Shown in pieces: positions 1 through 7,287 of a stretch of DNA of 8,905 nucleotides (within the stretch, counting starts at the first letter, position 1; each line of letters starts with the position of its first letter). Below the pieces are notes generated by a model, which saw nothing but the letters and a program-made list of their open reading frames with translations, had not been told where the DNA came from and did not search any database. This DNA is from JBAXLO01 sp037134755 (lineage in GTDB: Bacteria > Bacteroidota > Bacteroidia > Bacteroidales > JACABE01), in assembly GCA_037134755.1 (NCBI GenBank), contig JBAXLO010000192.1:1-8905 (forward strand). The letters run 5' to 3'. Position numbers and translations under genes: made by a program.

Positions 1-61
1 TTAATACAAACTATTATTTTGTTTAAAAAAATTATTATTTTAAATAAAAAAAATAAAAAGC

Positions 62-90
62 TTGTTTATTGAATTTATTTTATAGCTTTG
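62..90 (+). promoter_or_regulatory. Bacteroidota-type promoter upstream of the 21-bp repeat array
   Basis: TTG at 62-64 is followed after 18 nt by TAGCTTTG at 83-90, matching the Bacteroidota primary sigma pattern (TTG at about -33, TAnnTTTG at about -7). Transcription would start near 97. The first ORF downstream is the small repeat-encoded frame at 232, and the first convincing gene starts at 550. No better promoter is visible between 474 and 549, so the transcript may carry the whole repeat array as a leader of about 450 nt. The motif is seen; the transcript is inferred. Confidence 0.6.
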
Positions 91-231
91 CAGAAAATTT
101 CGTAGTACACACATTTAAAAATAAGTCTTTACTAAGACATAATTTTAGTTTCGGATAAAAAAACCTTCTTCTTAAATTTTAATTGGGCTGTTTAAGTCCG
201 AGGGAATTTTATTTTATATCATATAATAATA
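91..231. other. AT-rich leader with no gene
   Basis: This stretch lies between the promoter and the repeat region. I see no tRNA, rRNA or convincing ORF. A weak hairpin (GTCTT 125-129, loop TACT, AAGAC 134-138) is the only local structure I found, and it is too short to assign a role. Confidence 0.4.
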
Positions 232-477
232 ATGAAAAAGAAAAAGAATACACTTTTGGGTGATAAAACATCGGTACTGAAGCTTTCGGTGTCACCACGG
301 AACTTTTCGGTGGTTGTACGGAACTTTTCGGTGGTAACACTAAACTCTTCGGTGATGTCACGGAAAACTTCGGTGGTGTCACATAAAACTTTGGTGATGT
401 CACGGAAAACTTCGGTGGTTGTACAGAACTCTTCGGTGGTGCCACGCAAAACTTCGGTGGTAACACCGAATTGATAA
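232..477 (+). CDS. Possible small repeat protein encoded by the 21-bp array (doubtful)
   Basis: An ATG at 232 opens an 81-codon frame including the TGA stop, giving 80 aa. It begins with a lysine-rich stretch (MKKKKNTLLGDK) and continues as about nine heptads of the type SVVxRKT or SVVxRNF. There is no signal peptide, hydrophobic segment, or cysteine/histidine pattern that suggests a fold. In its favour are a start outside the repeats, an in-frame degenerate first copy, and a promoter at 62-90. Against it, two - strand frames over the same bases are equally open (heptads like PPKFSVT and TTEVFRD), which any 21-bp array without stops would produce. There is no Shine-Dalgarno sequence, although that is normal in this phylum. 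I do not recognise a function. A non-coding role for the array is at least as likely. Confidence 0.25.
285..473. repeat. Tandem array of nine 21-bp units
   Basis: Nine head-to-tail units start at 285, 306, 327, 348, 369, 390, 411, 432 and 453, each exactly 21 bp. A 15-nt degenerate copy at 270-284 lacks 6 nt. The unit can be written TTCGGTG-N5-ACGGAA-N3. The first seven bases are invariant except for one C to T in unit 6; positions 8-12 and 19-21 vary. Variants recur out of order: units 4 and 6 are identical, units 2 and 7 are close, and units 3 and 9 share GTAACAC. Unit 9 contains a perfect dyad, TTCGGTG-GTAA-CACCGAA (453-470). Because 21 is a multiple of three, the array is open as heptad repeats in one + frame and two - frames. 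No spacers separate the units. The array ends 76 nt before the 231-aa gene. Confidence 0.95.
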
Positions 478-549
478 AATATCATAAATTTAGCTCTAAA
501 ATTAACACATTACAATTAAATATTAATAATATACACAAAAACAAACAAA

Positions 550-1245
550 ATGACAAACAGAGGAAACATCGTACCTGGAGGAATTGAGCCATTCAACACC
601 TACGTCGGCGTAGTGCTGCCGTATATGGTTATCAATGCAACCCGCTTAACAATAAGCACCGGAAATATGGGAAGCCTCACTCACTTGATTACCGATCCGC
701 TTATAGGATGGAATGCTTTGCACACCACCCACGCAAATAAGGCTACCAAAACTACTCCGGGCAATCTTGATTTGGTAAAGTGCGAAGTTAATATCACTAA
801 ATTGCTACAGTCAATATTTAATGATATACCCAGAAGTGCCATGACTAGTACTGATTATGTAACTTTTCATATCTCTATTCCTAATCATACCAAAGGTAGT
901 AGGGCAAGTATTACTAATATCCCTTTCGGGAAAATATATTCGGCAGGTGGTGGAAAAGTGGAGTTTATAGTACGCACCGATACCGATGCCAAACGTGCTT
1001 CGATGGATCCATTGGCCGATGTTATATGGGTAGATGGTATTATACTGGAACCGGGCGATGCTTTGCCGGTACACCCTGCGGATTGTAATTTGATATTTAC
1101 GAGCAAAAGTGCTCTTTTTAGTCATTCATTTGATATAGCCCAAGCAGGAAACAGGTTTGCATGCTTTCTGCATTATGCAAATTTAACTGACGATTCAAAA
1201 AGTGGTCCCATAAGCAGTCTCCTTGTTTGTATAATAGGATTATAA
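550..1245 (+). CDS. Conserved Bacteroidota protein of unknown function (231 aa)
   Basis: The protein has no signal peptide and no transmembrane segment, so it is probably cytoplasmic. The N-terminal part (about residues 1-100) looks mainly helical and ends in DIPRSAMTSTDYVTFHI. After a turn-rich linker (about 108-130) comes a beta-rich part whose end, from about 190, has the pattern F...AGNRF.CFLHYANLTDDSKSGPIS, like the last strands of a fibronectin-type sandwich. From memory this matches a family of Bacteroidota hypothetical proteins with a helical N-terminal domain, an 'IPxSxLTxxD' motif, and a C-terminal 'GKxxYxxxRWxNxxGxxGPWS' segment. I could not check this by search. The ATG at 550 is the first in frame and is preceded by the A-rich stretch usual for this phylum. 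The first half appears richer in G+C by eye than the neighbouring genes. The 21-bp array lies 76 nt upstream and a strong terminator follows 16 nt after the stop. No function is assigned. Confidence 0.8.
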   Translation: MTNRGNIVPGGIEPFNTYVGVVLPYMVINATRLTISTGNMGSLTHLITDPLIGWNALHTTHANKATKTTPGNLDLVKCEVNITKLLQSIFNDIPRSAMTSTDYVTFHISIPNHTKGSRASITNIPFGKIYSAGGGKVEFIVRTDTDAKRASMDPLADVIWVDGIILEPGDALPVHPADCNLIFTSKSALFSHSFDIAQAGNRFACFLHYANLTDDSKSGPISSLLVCIIGL

Positions 1246-1261
1246 TCTGCAAAAAAAAGCT

Positions 1262-1298
1262 AAATAGCCTTCATTAATATACTAATGAAGGCTATTTT
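1262..1298 (+). terminator. Intrinsic terminator after the 231-aa gene
   Basis: A perfect 15-bp stem (1262-1276 with 1283-1297) encloses a 6-nt loop and ends in four Ts. On the opposite strand the same hairpin is followed within a few bases by eight Ts (complement of A1251-1258), so it could work in both directions. No - strand gene is seen that would need it. Confidence 0.85.
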
Positions 1299-1352
1299 CA
1301 TGGAGCTAAAAAGTATTTTAATATTAATTAAATAAATCTTTTTTCATTAAAG

Positions 1353-1383
1353 TTGTTTAATTACAAGATTTATTATACTTTTG
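1353..1383 (+). promoter_or_regulatory. Promoter of secDF
   Basis: TTG at 1353-1355 and TACTTTTG at 1376-1383 are separated by 20 nt and fit the Bacteroidota TTG/TAnnTTTG pattern well. Transcription would begin near 1390, giving a leader of about 33 nt before the secDF ATG. The leader contains an ATG directly followed by TAA at 1411-1416. Confidence 0.75.
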
Positions 1384-1422
1384 CAGATTCAAAAAAATTA
1401 ACTAATAATAATGTAAAACGAT

Positions 1423-4400
1423 ATGCAAAACAAGGGTGCTATTAAATTTTTCGCTATAGCGTTTGCGCTGGTTTGTCTCTTTCAACTATGGTTTACCTTC
1501 GTGACTTACAGGGTAGAAAAGAAAGCAACAGCTTACGCAAATAGCGAAGAAGTAATTAAACAAGCAAAACTATTAGCTAACGGTGACGTGTTGAAGGAAA
1601 GTTTTTATGTTGATTCAATATCTAAAGCAAGAGAAAGATATTTCTTGGATTCAATGCAAAACGAAATAACTTTCAACTTCTTTTGGCTAAAAAAATACAC
1701 TTATAAAGAATGTAAGGAAAGAGAAATCAACTTAGGTCTCGACTTAAAAGGTGGGATGAACGTAACTTTGGAAGTTTCGATGGTTGATATCTTAAAGACC
1801 ATGTCAGGTCATACTGCCGATCCAACCTTTAATAAAGCTATCGACCTAGCAGTTGTAAAACATAGAACAAGTAAGGCTGATTTTGTAACTCTTTTTGCCG
1901 AATCATTTAAAGAAATAGATCCAAATGCAAAAATGGCCGCTATCTTTGGTTTCGAATTAAAAGATAAAATTAAAGCTAATGCAACCAACGAAGAAGTGAT
2001 TGCAGCTATCAGAACCGAAACAAAAGATGCTTTCGACAGAACGTTTAACATTCTACGTCAACGTATCGATAAATTTGGGGTAGCTCAGCCAAATATTCAG
2101 AAATTACAACAATCCGAAAGAATTCTTATCGAATTACCGGGTGTTAAAGATCCGGACCGTGTAAGAAAATTATTACAGGGAACTGCTCAACTTGAATTCT
2201 GGAATACTTATGAATTTAGAGATTTAGTAAAGAATTTTGAAGATGCTGACAAAGCATTGGCTTCAGTAAAAAATATTGATGCCTTTGATACCGGAGGTAA
2301 TGATACAGTAGCAAAATCTGATACTACTAAAGCTAAAGAAGTAAAAGATACTTTAACTTCTAAAACTAGTAAAGATACTGCCGGTAAAGCATTATTAGCT
2401 AAACTAAAAGCAGACAAAAAAGATACTGCTAAAAGCAAAAAAGAAAAATCGAGAGAAGAATGGACAAAAGAACATCCTCTTTATGCTTCATTTGTTCGTT
2501 TAGGTATTGATGATAAAGGTGTGCCAAATAAAGGCCCTGTTGTTGGTATGGCAATTTCAAAAGACATCCCAAGAATCAATAAGATGATGGAAAGAGTTAA
2601 GAATTTATTCCCTCATAACGTTAAATTCTTATGGACTGCAAAACCAGTTCAGGAACGCACCGAAGTATATCAATTAGTAGCTATTAAAATCACTTCACGT
2701 GATGGATCACCTGCATTAGGTGGTGATGTTATTACAGATGCACGTCAGGACTACGACCAGAATGGTGGTGTAGAAATTGCAATGTCAATGAACGGTGAAG
2801 GTGCTAAAATATGGAAAAACTTAACAGCAGCAGCAGCTCCACAAAAAGAATGTGTTGCTATTGTTCTTGATGATTTTGTTTATTCGTTCCCAACAGTTAA
2901 TACTGAAATCTCAGGAGGACGTTCTTCAATCACAGGTCGTTTTTCAATTGACGAAGCAAAGGATTTAGCAAATGTACTAAAAGCAGGTAAACTTCCTACA
3001 CCAGCCAAGATTGTTGAAGAAGCTATCGTTGGACCTACTTTAGGTAAAGAAGCTATCCATGCAGGGGTTTGGTCATTTATAGTTGCTTTTGCACTTACCC
3101 TCCTTTTCATGATCTTCTATTATAATAGAGCCGGTTTGGTTGCTAACGTTGCGTTATTTGCCAATATGTTCTTCGTGTTTGGTATTTTAGCTTCATTGGG
3201 TGCTGTACTTACATTACCTGGTATTGCCGGTATCGTACTAACAATCGGGATGGACGTTGATAAGAATGTAATTATCTACGAGCGTATCCGAGAGGAAATC
3301 CGAGCAGGTAAGGGAATAAGACTTGCTGTAGATGATGGATATAAACATGCGCTTACTGCGATTATCGATAGTAATATTACGACTCTATTAACAGGTATTG
3401 TACTTTATATATTTGGTTCAGGACCTGTGCAAGGGTTTGCTACTACTTTAATCATTGGTATTTTAAGTTCATTATTCTGTGCTATCTTTATTACCCGTAT
3501 CATTTTTATATGGATGATGGACAGAAACAAAGAAATTACAGTTTGGAATAAATATACTAAAGATATATTAACTAAAGTAAACTTTGATTTTGTTGGATTA
3601 AGAAAGAAATTCTACATATTATCATTATCATTAGTAGTAATAGGTATAATATCTTTAGGAGTAAGAGGTTTAAGTCGTGGTATCGATTTCCTTGGTGGAA
3701 GAAGTTATGTTGTACGTTTTGATAAAGATGTTAAAACCGATGATCTTCGCATAAGCTTAGGAAAAGTTTTCAATGGTGAACCAGAAGTAAAAACATTTGG
3801 ACCAAACAATCAGGTTAAGATAACAACATCTTACTTAATTGATGACCAATCTGCAAAGACTGACTCAATTGTTGAAACAAAACTATATGATGGTTTAAAA
3901 CCATTTTATACAAAGTCATTAACTAAAGAAGAATTTCTAATTCATGCCGATAATAAATTGGTAGGTAGATTAAGTTCACAGAAAATTGAACCAACAATCG
4001 CTTACGACTTATTAACTAAAGCATATTATGCAGTATTCTTCTCCTTATTGATTATATTTGGTTATATAGCTATGAGATTCCGTAAATGGCAATGGGGATT
4101 AGGTGGTGTTATATCACTATTCCATGATTCATTTATTGTAATCACTGTTTTCTCATTATTACATGGTGTATTACCATTTAGTATGGATGTAGGACAAGAT
4201 TTCATTGCTGCTATTTTAACTATCATTGGATACTCAATCATGGATACTGTAATTATCTTTGATAGAATCCGTGAATATACTACACTTTATCCCAAAAGAG
4301 ATCTTCAAACAAATATGAATGCTGCTATCAATAGTACCTTAGGTCGTACTTTGATTACATCAGGTATCACATTTATGGTATTATTAGCAATGTTCTTATT

Positions 4401-4548
4401 TGGTGGTGAAGTTATCAGAGGGTTTACATTCGCATTATTAGTTGGGATTGCTATTGGAACTTATTCATCAGTATTTAATGCTACTCCAATTGCATACGAT
4501 TTGATTATGATGAAAATGCGTAAAGACGAATTAAAGAAAATAAAATAA
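1423..4548 (+). CDS. secDF: Protein translocase subunit SecDF (SecD-SecF fusion)
   Basis: SecDF is an inner-membrane RND-type protein that uses the proton gradient to pull Sec substrates out on the periplasmic side. The 1041 aa fit a fused Bacteroidota form. The SecD half has a first membrane helix at about 8-28, the LGLDLKGGMNV motif at 104-113, periplasmic P1 sequence including FNILRQRIDKFGV (208-220), and a Lys/Asp/Thr-rich insertion at about 285-347. It continues with ALGGDVITDA (431-440) and five membrane helices at about 550-700. The SecF half begins near 720, has RGIDFLGG (752-759) after its first helix, and has further helices at about 865-1030. Likely proton-path residues, by comparison with Thermus SecDF, are D613 in GMDVDKNV, D941 in SIMDTVIIFDRIRE, and R975 in LGRTLITS. 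The SecD motif reads DVDKN where AVDAN is usual. The start gives a proper first helix and follows the promoter. It stands alone between two terminators. Confidence 0.97.
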   Translation: MQNKGAIKFFAIAFALVCLFQLWFTFVTYRVEKKATAYANSEEVIKQAKLLANGDVLKESFYVDSISKARERYFLDSMQNEITFNFFWLKKYTYKECKEREINLGLDLKGGMNVTLEVSMVDILKTMSGHTADPTFNKAIDLAVVKHRTSKADFVTLFAESFKEIDPNAKMAAIFGFELKDKIKANATNEEVIAAIRTETKDAFDRTFNILRQRIDKFGVAQPNIQKLQQSERILIELPGVKDPDRVRKLLQGTAQLEFWNTYEFRDLVKNFEDADKALASVKNIDAFDTGGNDTVAKSDTTKAKEVKDTLTSKTSKDTAGKALLAKLKADKKDTAKSKKEKSREEWTKEHPLYASFVRLGIDDKGVPNKGPVVGMAISKDIPRINKMMERVKNLFPHNVKFLWTAKPVQERTEVYQLVAIKITSRDGSPALGGDVITDARQDYDQNGGVEIAMSMNGEGAKIWKNLTAAAAPQKECVAIVLDDFVYSFPTVNTEISGGRSSITGRFSIDEAKDLANVLKAGKLPTPAKIVEEAIVGPTLGKEAIHAGVWSFIVAFALTLLFMIFYYNRAGLVANVALFANMFFVFGILASLGAVLTLPGIAGIVLTIGMDVDKNVIIYERIREEIRAGKGIRLAVDDGYKHALTAIIDSNITTLLTGIVLYIFGSGPVQGFATTLIIGILSSLFCAIFITRIIFIWMMDRNKEITVWNKYTKDILTKVNFDFVGLRKKFYILSLSLVVIGIISLGVRGLSRGIDFLGGRSYVVRFDKDVKTDDLRISLGKVFNGEPEVKTFGPNNQVKITTSYLIDDQSAKTDSIVETKLYDGLKPFYTKSLTKEEFLIHADNKLVGRLSSQKIEPTIAYDLLTKAYYAVFFSLLIIFGYIAMRFRKWQWGLGGVISLFHDSFIVITVFSLLHGVLPFSMDVGQDFIAAILTIIGYSIMDTVIIFDRIREYTTLYPKRDLQTNMNAAINSTLGRTLITSGITFMVLLAMFLFGGEVIRGFTFALLVGIAIGTYSSVFNATPIAYDLIMMKMRKDELKKIK

Positions 4549-4551
4549 ACA

Positions 4552-4598
4552 AAAAACATAAAACTCCGATAATTATTTAATCGGAGTTTTATGTTTTT
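4552..4598 (+). terminator. Intrinsic terminator after secDF
   Basis: A perfect stem of 19 bp pairs 4552-4570 with 4580-4598 around a 9-nt loop. The GC-rich core is CTCCGAT/ATCGGAG, and the outer part is an A-run pairing with the T-tail. It starts 4 nt after the secDF stop codon, and it is A/T-flanked on both sides. Confidence 0.9.
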
Positions 4599-4630
4599 AA
4601 TTATATGAAAATTATGAATTTATCATATAT

Positions 4631-4661
4631 TTTCATTATTTTTAAAAATATTTTAATTTTG
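4631..4661 (+). promoter_or_regulatory. Probable promoter of the PorE-like gene
   Basis: TAATTTTG at 4654-4661 matches TAnnTTTG exactly. The upstream element is weak: TTTC at 4631-4634, 19 nt away, where TTTG is expected. A second candidate is TATTTTAG at 4677-4684, with TTTTG at 4657-4661 as a rather close -33 element. One of the two must serve this gene, because a strong terminator ends just upstream. I cannot decide between them by eye. Confidence 0.45.
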
Positions 4662-4716
4662 TATAATAAAATTGACTATTTTAGCACCCTGTATTTTTAA
4701 ATAAACATTCGAGAGT

Positions 4717-7218
4717 ATGAAAGCTTATAAAGCCATTATTTTAACAATTTTTGTCGCTGGATTCTTCTCTTTAAGTGCCTTTGCACAAAAGAATTACACA
4801 GAAGAAGCTGACAAGGCATTTGGACTTGAACAATACAATAATGCTGTTGAAAAGTATAAGAAAGCATATACTAAAATTAATAATAAGCCTGAAAAAAACA
4901 GGATACTATATCAAATTGCCGAATGTTACCGTATGTCCGGTAGTACAAAAAATGCTGAAGCAGCATATAAAAGGGTTATAAAATTGAATTATTTTAAACA
5001 AGAACCTAAATCATATTTATATTATGCAGATGCACTTCGTGCAAACGAAAATTATGATGAAGCATTAACCAATTATAATAATTATATTAAATTGGCTCCA
5101 GATGATCAACGTGGTAAATTTGGTGCTGAATCTTGTACGAAAATAAAACAATGGCTCGAAAAACCTACAAGGTATGAGGTTACCAATATGAAGAAATTCA
5201 ATACTAAAGATAATGAATGGTCTCCAGCTTTTAGTGACAGAAAAAAATATAATGAATTAGTATTTACTTCAACTCGCGAAGGAACAACTGGAAAAGGACA
5301 AGATGCTTGGACTGGCTCAGGTTTCTCTGATTTCTTTAGTGTTAATCAAGACAGAAAAGGAAACTGGAGTGCTGTTGATTTATATGATAAAGAAAATATA
5401 ATTAATACAGAAGCTAATGAAGGTGTTGCTTCATTTAACGAAACTGGTAGTTCTATATATTTCACCCGTTGCCCTAACGAAAACAAAAAGAGATTAGGTT
5501 GTTTTATATATAATTCAAAGAAAAAAGGTAAAGGCTGGGAAGAAGCTGAAAGAGTTGAATTAGGTTCTGAAGATTATGATTTTATTCATCCAGCAATTAG
5601 TGGTGATGAACTAACTATATATTTTGCTTCAAATATGCCGGGTGGTCAAGGTGAATTTGATATCTGGTGTGCTAAACGTGATAAAAAGAATAAACCATTT
5701 GGTAAACCTGTTAATTTAGGCCCAAGTATTAATACTGCCGGTAAAGAAGAGTTTCCTACCCTTCGTTATGATACTGTATTGTACTTTTCTTCAAATTGTT
5801 TACCTGGCTTAGGTGGATATGATATCTTTAAAACATCTAAAGTAAATGATGAATGGACTGCACCTAAAAACATGGGGTCACCAATCAATTCAAGTGGTGA
5901 TGATTTAAGTATTGTTTTCTTCCCTGATGGTGAAAAAGGATTTATGTCTTCAAACCGTAAAGGTGGCCGTGGCGGTGATGATATCTATTCTGTATATCTT
6001 CCTCCACTATTATATACTCTTAAAGGAACTATCCGTGATGATAATACTTTGCAGTTATTAGAGGGTGTTAATGTTAAATTGGTTGGATCTAATGGAACAT
6101 CTATCGAAACAAAAACTGATAAAAAAGGTATTTATAAATTCGACAATAAACAATTTGTTTGGAATGTTACCTATAATATAGAGGTTACTAAAAAAGGATA
6201 TCTAAATAATAACAATAAAGGAACTGAATCAACTGTAGCTTTAGAAGCAAATAAAGATTTTGTTCATGATTTTAGATTGACACCTATTCCTATTGCTCCA
6301 GTATTGTTACCAGAAATTCTTTATGACCTTGCTAAATGGGATTTAAAAGAACAATATCAGGATTCATTGATTGATCTTATCAAAACTATGGAAGCCAATC
6401 CTAGGTTAGTTATTGAATTACGTTCACATACTGATAGTAGAAGAATACCAATGACTAATGATACTTTATCTCAAAGAAGAGCCCAAAGTGTAGTAGATTA
6501 TTTAATAACCAGAGGTATTAATCAAGCTCGTTTAGTAGCCAGAGGTTATGGTGAAAAAGTTCCAAGACATTTAACAAGAGAAACGAATGTAATGTATAAA
6601 GGTAAAGATGGGAAAATGTTGCCGGGCAAACTTTATACTTTCCCTGAAGGTGTTACTCTAAATGATGAATACATTAACAGTTTGAGAAATGTTGATGAAA
6701 AAGAAGCTGCTCATCAGTTAAATCGTAGAACTGAATTCTCTATTCTAAGAGATGATTATGTTCCAAGTGCAACACAGGATAGCATAGCTACAGGCTTCGC
6801 TTTAATTAATTCACTTGACTCTGATAATGTTGTTTCATACAAACCTGCAACTAATAATGGTTTACCTGAAGCTAATTGTATCATTAATAATGTTGCAATG
6901 AAACTTTCGGTAAATGAAACTGCAAAGACAGCAACTTTCTCTTATGATCAAGCTATGAAATTCCTAAAAGAACTTCGTATCTCTAAAAAGGACTTTAAAG
7001 AAAATGAAAAAGCTTTCGATAGTGAAGGTAATATCGTTGAAAAATCAGTTATCATACTTAGAGAAGTTAAATTAGCTAATGGCAAAATCTTAAACGTTGA
7101 AGCTACTGTAATAAAGAATATGAAAGTTGATTTGATTCTTAACAAGCCTGCAATGGAGATGTTTGGCAGCTATACTATCAGCAAAGAAAAGAAACAGATA
7201 ATTCTTAATAACAAATAA
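4717..7218 (+). CDS. Exported TPR / beta-propeller / OmpA-domain protein, PorE-like
   Basis: This 833-aa envelope protein begins with a signal peptide (1-24, cleavage after SAFA; no lipobox cysteine). TPR-like helices fill about 25-135. Five PD40-type propeller blades follow, with motifs near 168-187, 235-252, 288-317, 344-371 and 395-424. A carboxypeptidase-regulatory-like beta domain spans about 432-520. The OmpA peptidoglycan-binding domain (about 530-680) has D573 in SHTDS and R588 in SQRRAQ, the spacing of the two diaminopimelate-binding residues, and ends with NRRTEF. It has a long insertion at about 614-665. This domain order is that of PorE, a type IX secretion component linking outer-membrane parts to peptidoglycan. 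Bacteroidota carry many such paralogues, and no other type IX gene is present, so the specific role is inferred. Residues 715-832 form an extra domain resembling a retropepsin that has lost its catalytic DTGA. No other gene shares its transcription unit. Confidence 0.92.
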   Translation: MKAYKAIILTIFVAGFFSLSAFAQKNYTEEADKAFGLEQYNNAVEKYKKAYTKINNKPEKNRILYQIAECYRMSGSTKNAEAAYKRVIKLNYFKQEPKSYLYYADALRANENYDEALTNYNNYIKLAPDDQRGKFGAESCTKIKQWLEKPTRYEVTNMKKFNTKDNEWSPAFSDRKKYNELVFTSTREGTTGKGQDAWTGSGFSDFFSVNQDRKGNWSAVDLYDKENIINTEANEGVASFNETGSSIYFTRCPNENKKRLGCFIYNSKKKGKGWEEAERVELGSEDYDFIHPAISGDELTIYFASNMPGGQGEFDIWCAKRDKKNKPFGKPVNLGPSINTAGKEEFPTLRYDTVLYFSSNCLPGLGGYDIFKTSKVNDEWTAPKNMGSPINSSGDDLSIVFFPDGEKGFMSSNRKGGRGGDDIYSVYLPPLLYTLKGTIRDDNTLQLLEGVNVKLVGSNGTSIETKTDKKGIYKFDNKQFVWNVTYNIEVTKKGYLNNNNKGTESTVALEANKDFVHDFRLTPIPIAPVLLPEILYDLAKWDLKEQYQDSLIDLIKTMEANPRLVIELRSHTDSRRIPMTNDTLSQRRAQSVVDYLITRGINQARLVARGYGEKVPRHLTRETNVMYKGKDGKMLPGKLYTFPEGVTLNDEYINSLRNVDEKEAAHQLNRRTEFSILRDDYVPSATQDSIATGFALINSLDSDNVVSYKPATNNGLPEANCIINNVAMKLSVNETAKTATFSYDQAMKFLKELRISKKDFKENEKAFDSEGNIVEKSVIILREVKLANGKILNVEATVIKNMKVDLILNKPAMEMFGSYTISKEKKQIILNNK

Positions 7219-7244
7219 TACTAGTTTATTAATTAATAATATTG

Positions 7245-7281
7245 AAGCATCCCGGTTTATTAAATCGGGATGCTTTGTTTT
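7245..7281 (+). terminator. Intrinsic terminator between the PorE-like gene and purM
   Basis: AAGCATCCCG (7245-7254) pairs perfectly with CGGGATGCTT (7266-7275). The 11-nt interior can pair further (one G-T and three T-A pairs). The tail is TTTGTTTT (7274-7281). The hairpin ends only 6 nt before the preferred purM start, and the alternative upstream ATG (7270) lies inside its right arm. Confidence 0.85.
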
Positions 7282-7287
7282 AAGGGT

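Noticed and set aside
97..231. tRNA, riboswitch or small RNA after the 62-90 promoter
   Set aside because: No cloverleaf, known aptamer core or terminator was found. The only hairpin is 5 bp.
285..473. CRISPR array
   Set aside because: The units abut with no unique spacers, the repeat is 21 bp, and no cas gene is in the window.
209..485. Two - strand ORFs over the 21-bp array as genes
   Set aside because: They arise from the stop-free 21-bp period. They have no promoter or start context that I can support, so they are treated as part of the repeat finding only.
811..1125. - strand ORFs inside the 231-aa gene
   Set aside because: They are shadows of a + strand gene that has a terminator and family resemblance. 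Their translations show no recognisable features.
1251..1298. Convergent gene needing a bidirectional terminator
   Set aside because: The T8 run on the - strand would allow it, but no - strand gene is visible on the right side that would end here.
4552..4598. REP-like mobile palindrome after secDF
   Set aside because: The long stem is explained by a terminator with an A-run pairing with its T-tail, and no second copy is present. The other hairpins in the window have different sequences.
7270..7287. Upstream ATG of purM as the start
   Set aside because: It lies within the right arm of the terminator hairpin, and the six added residues (MLCFKG) do not fit the PurM N-terminus I know from related proteins.
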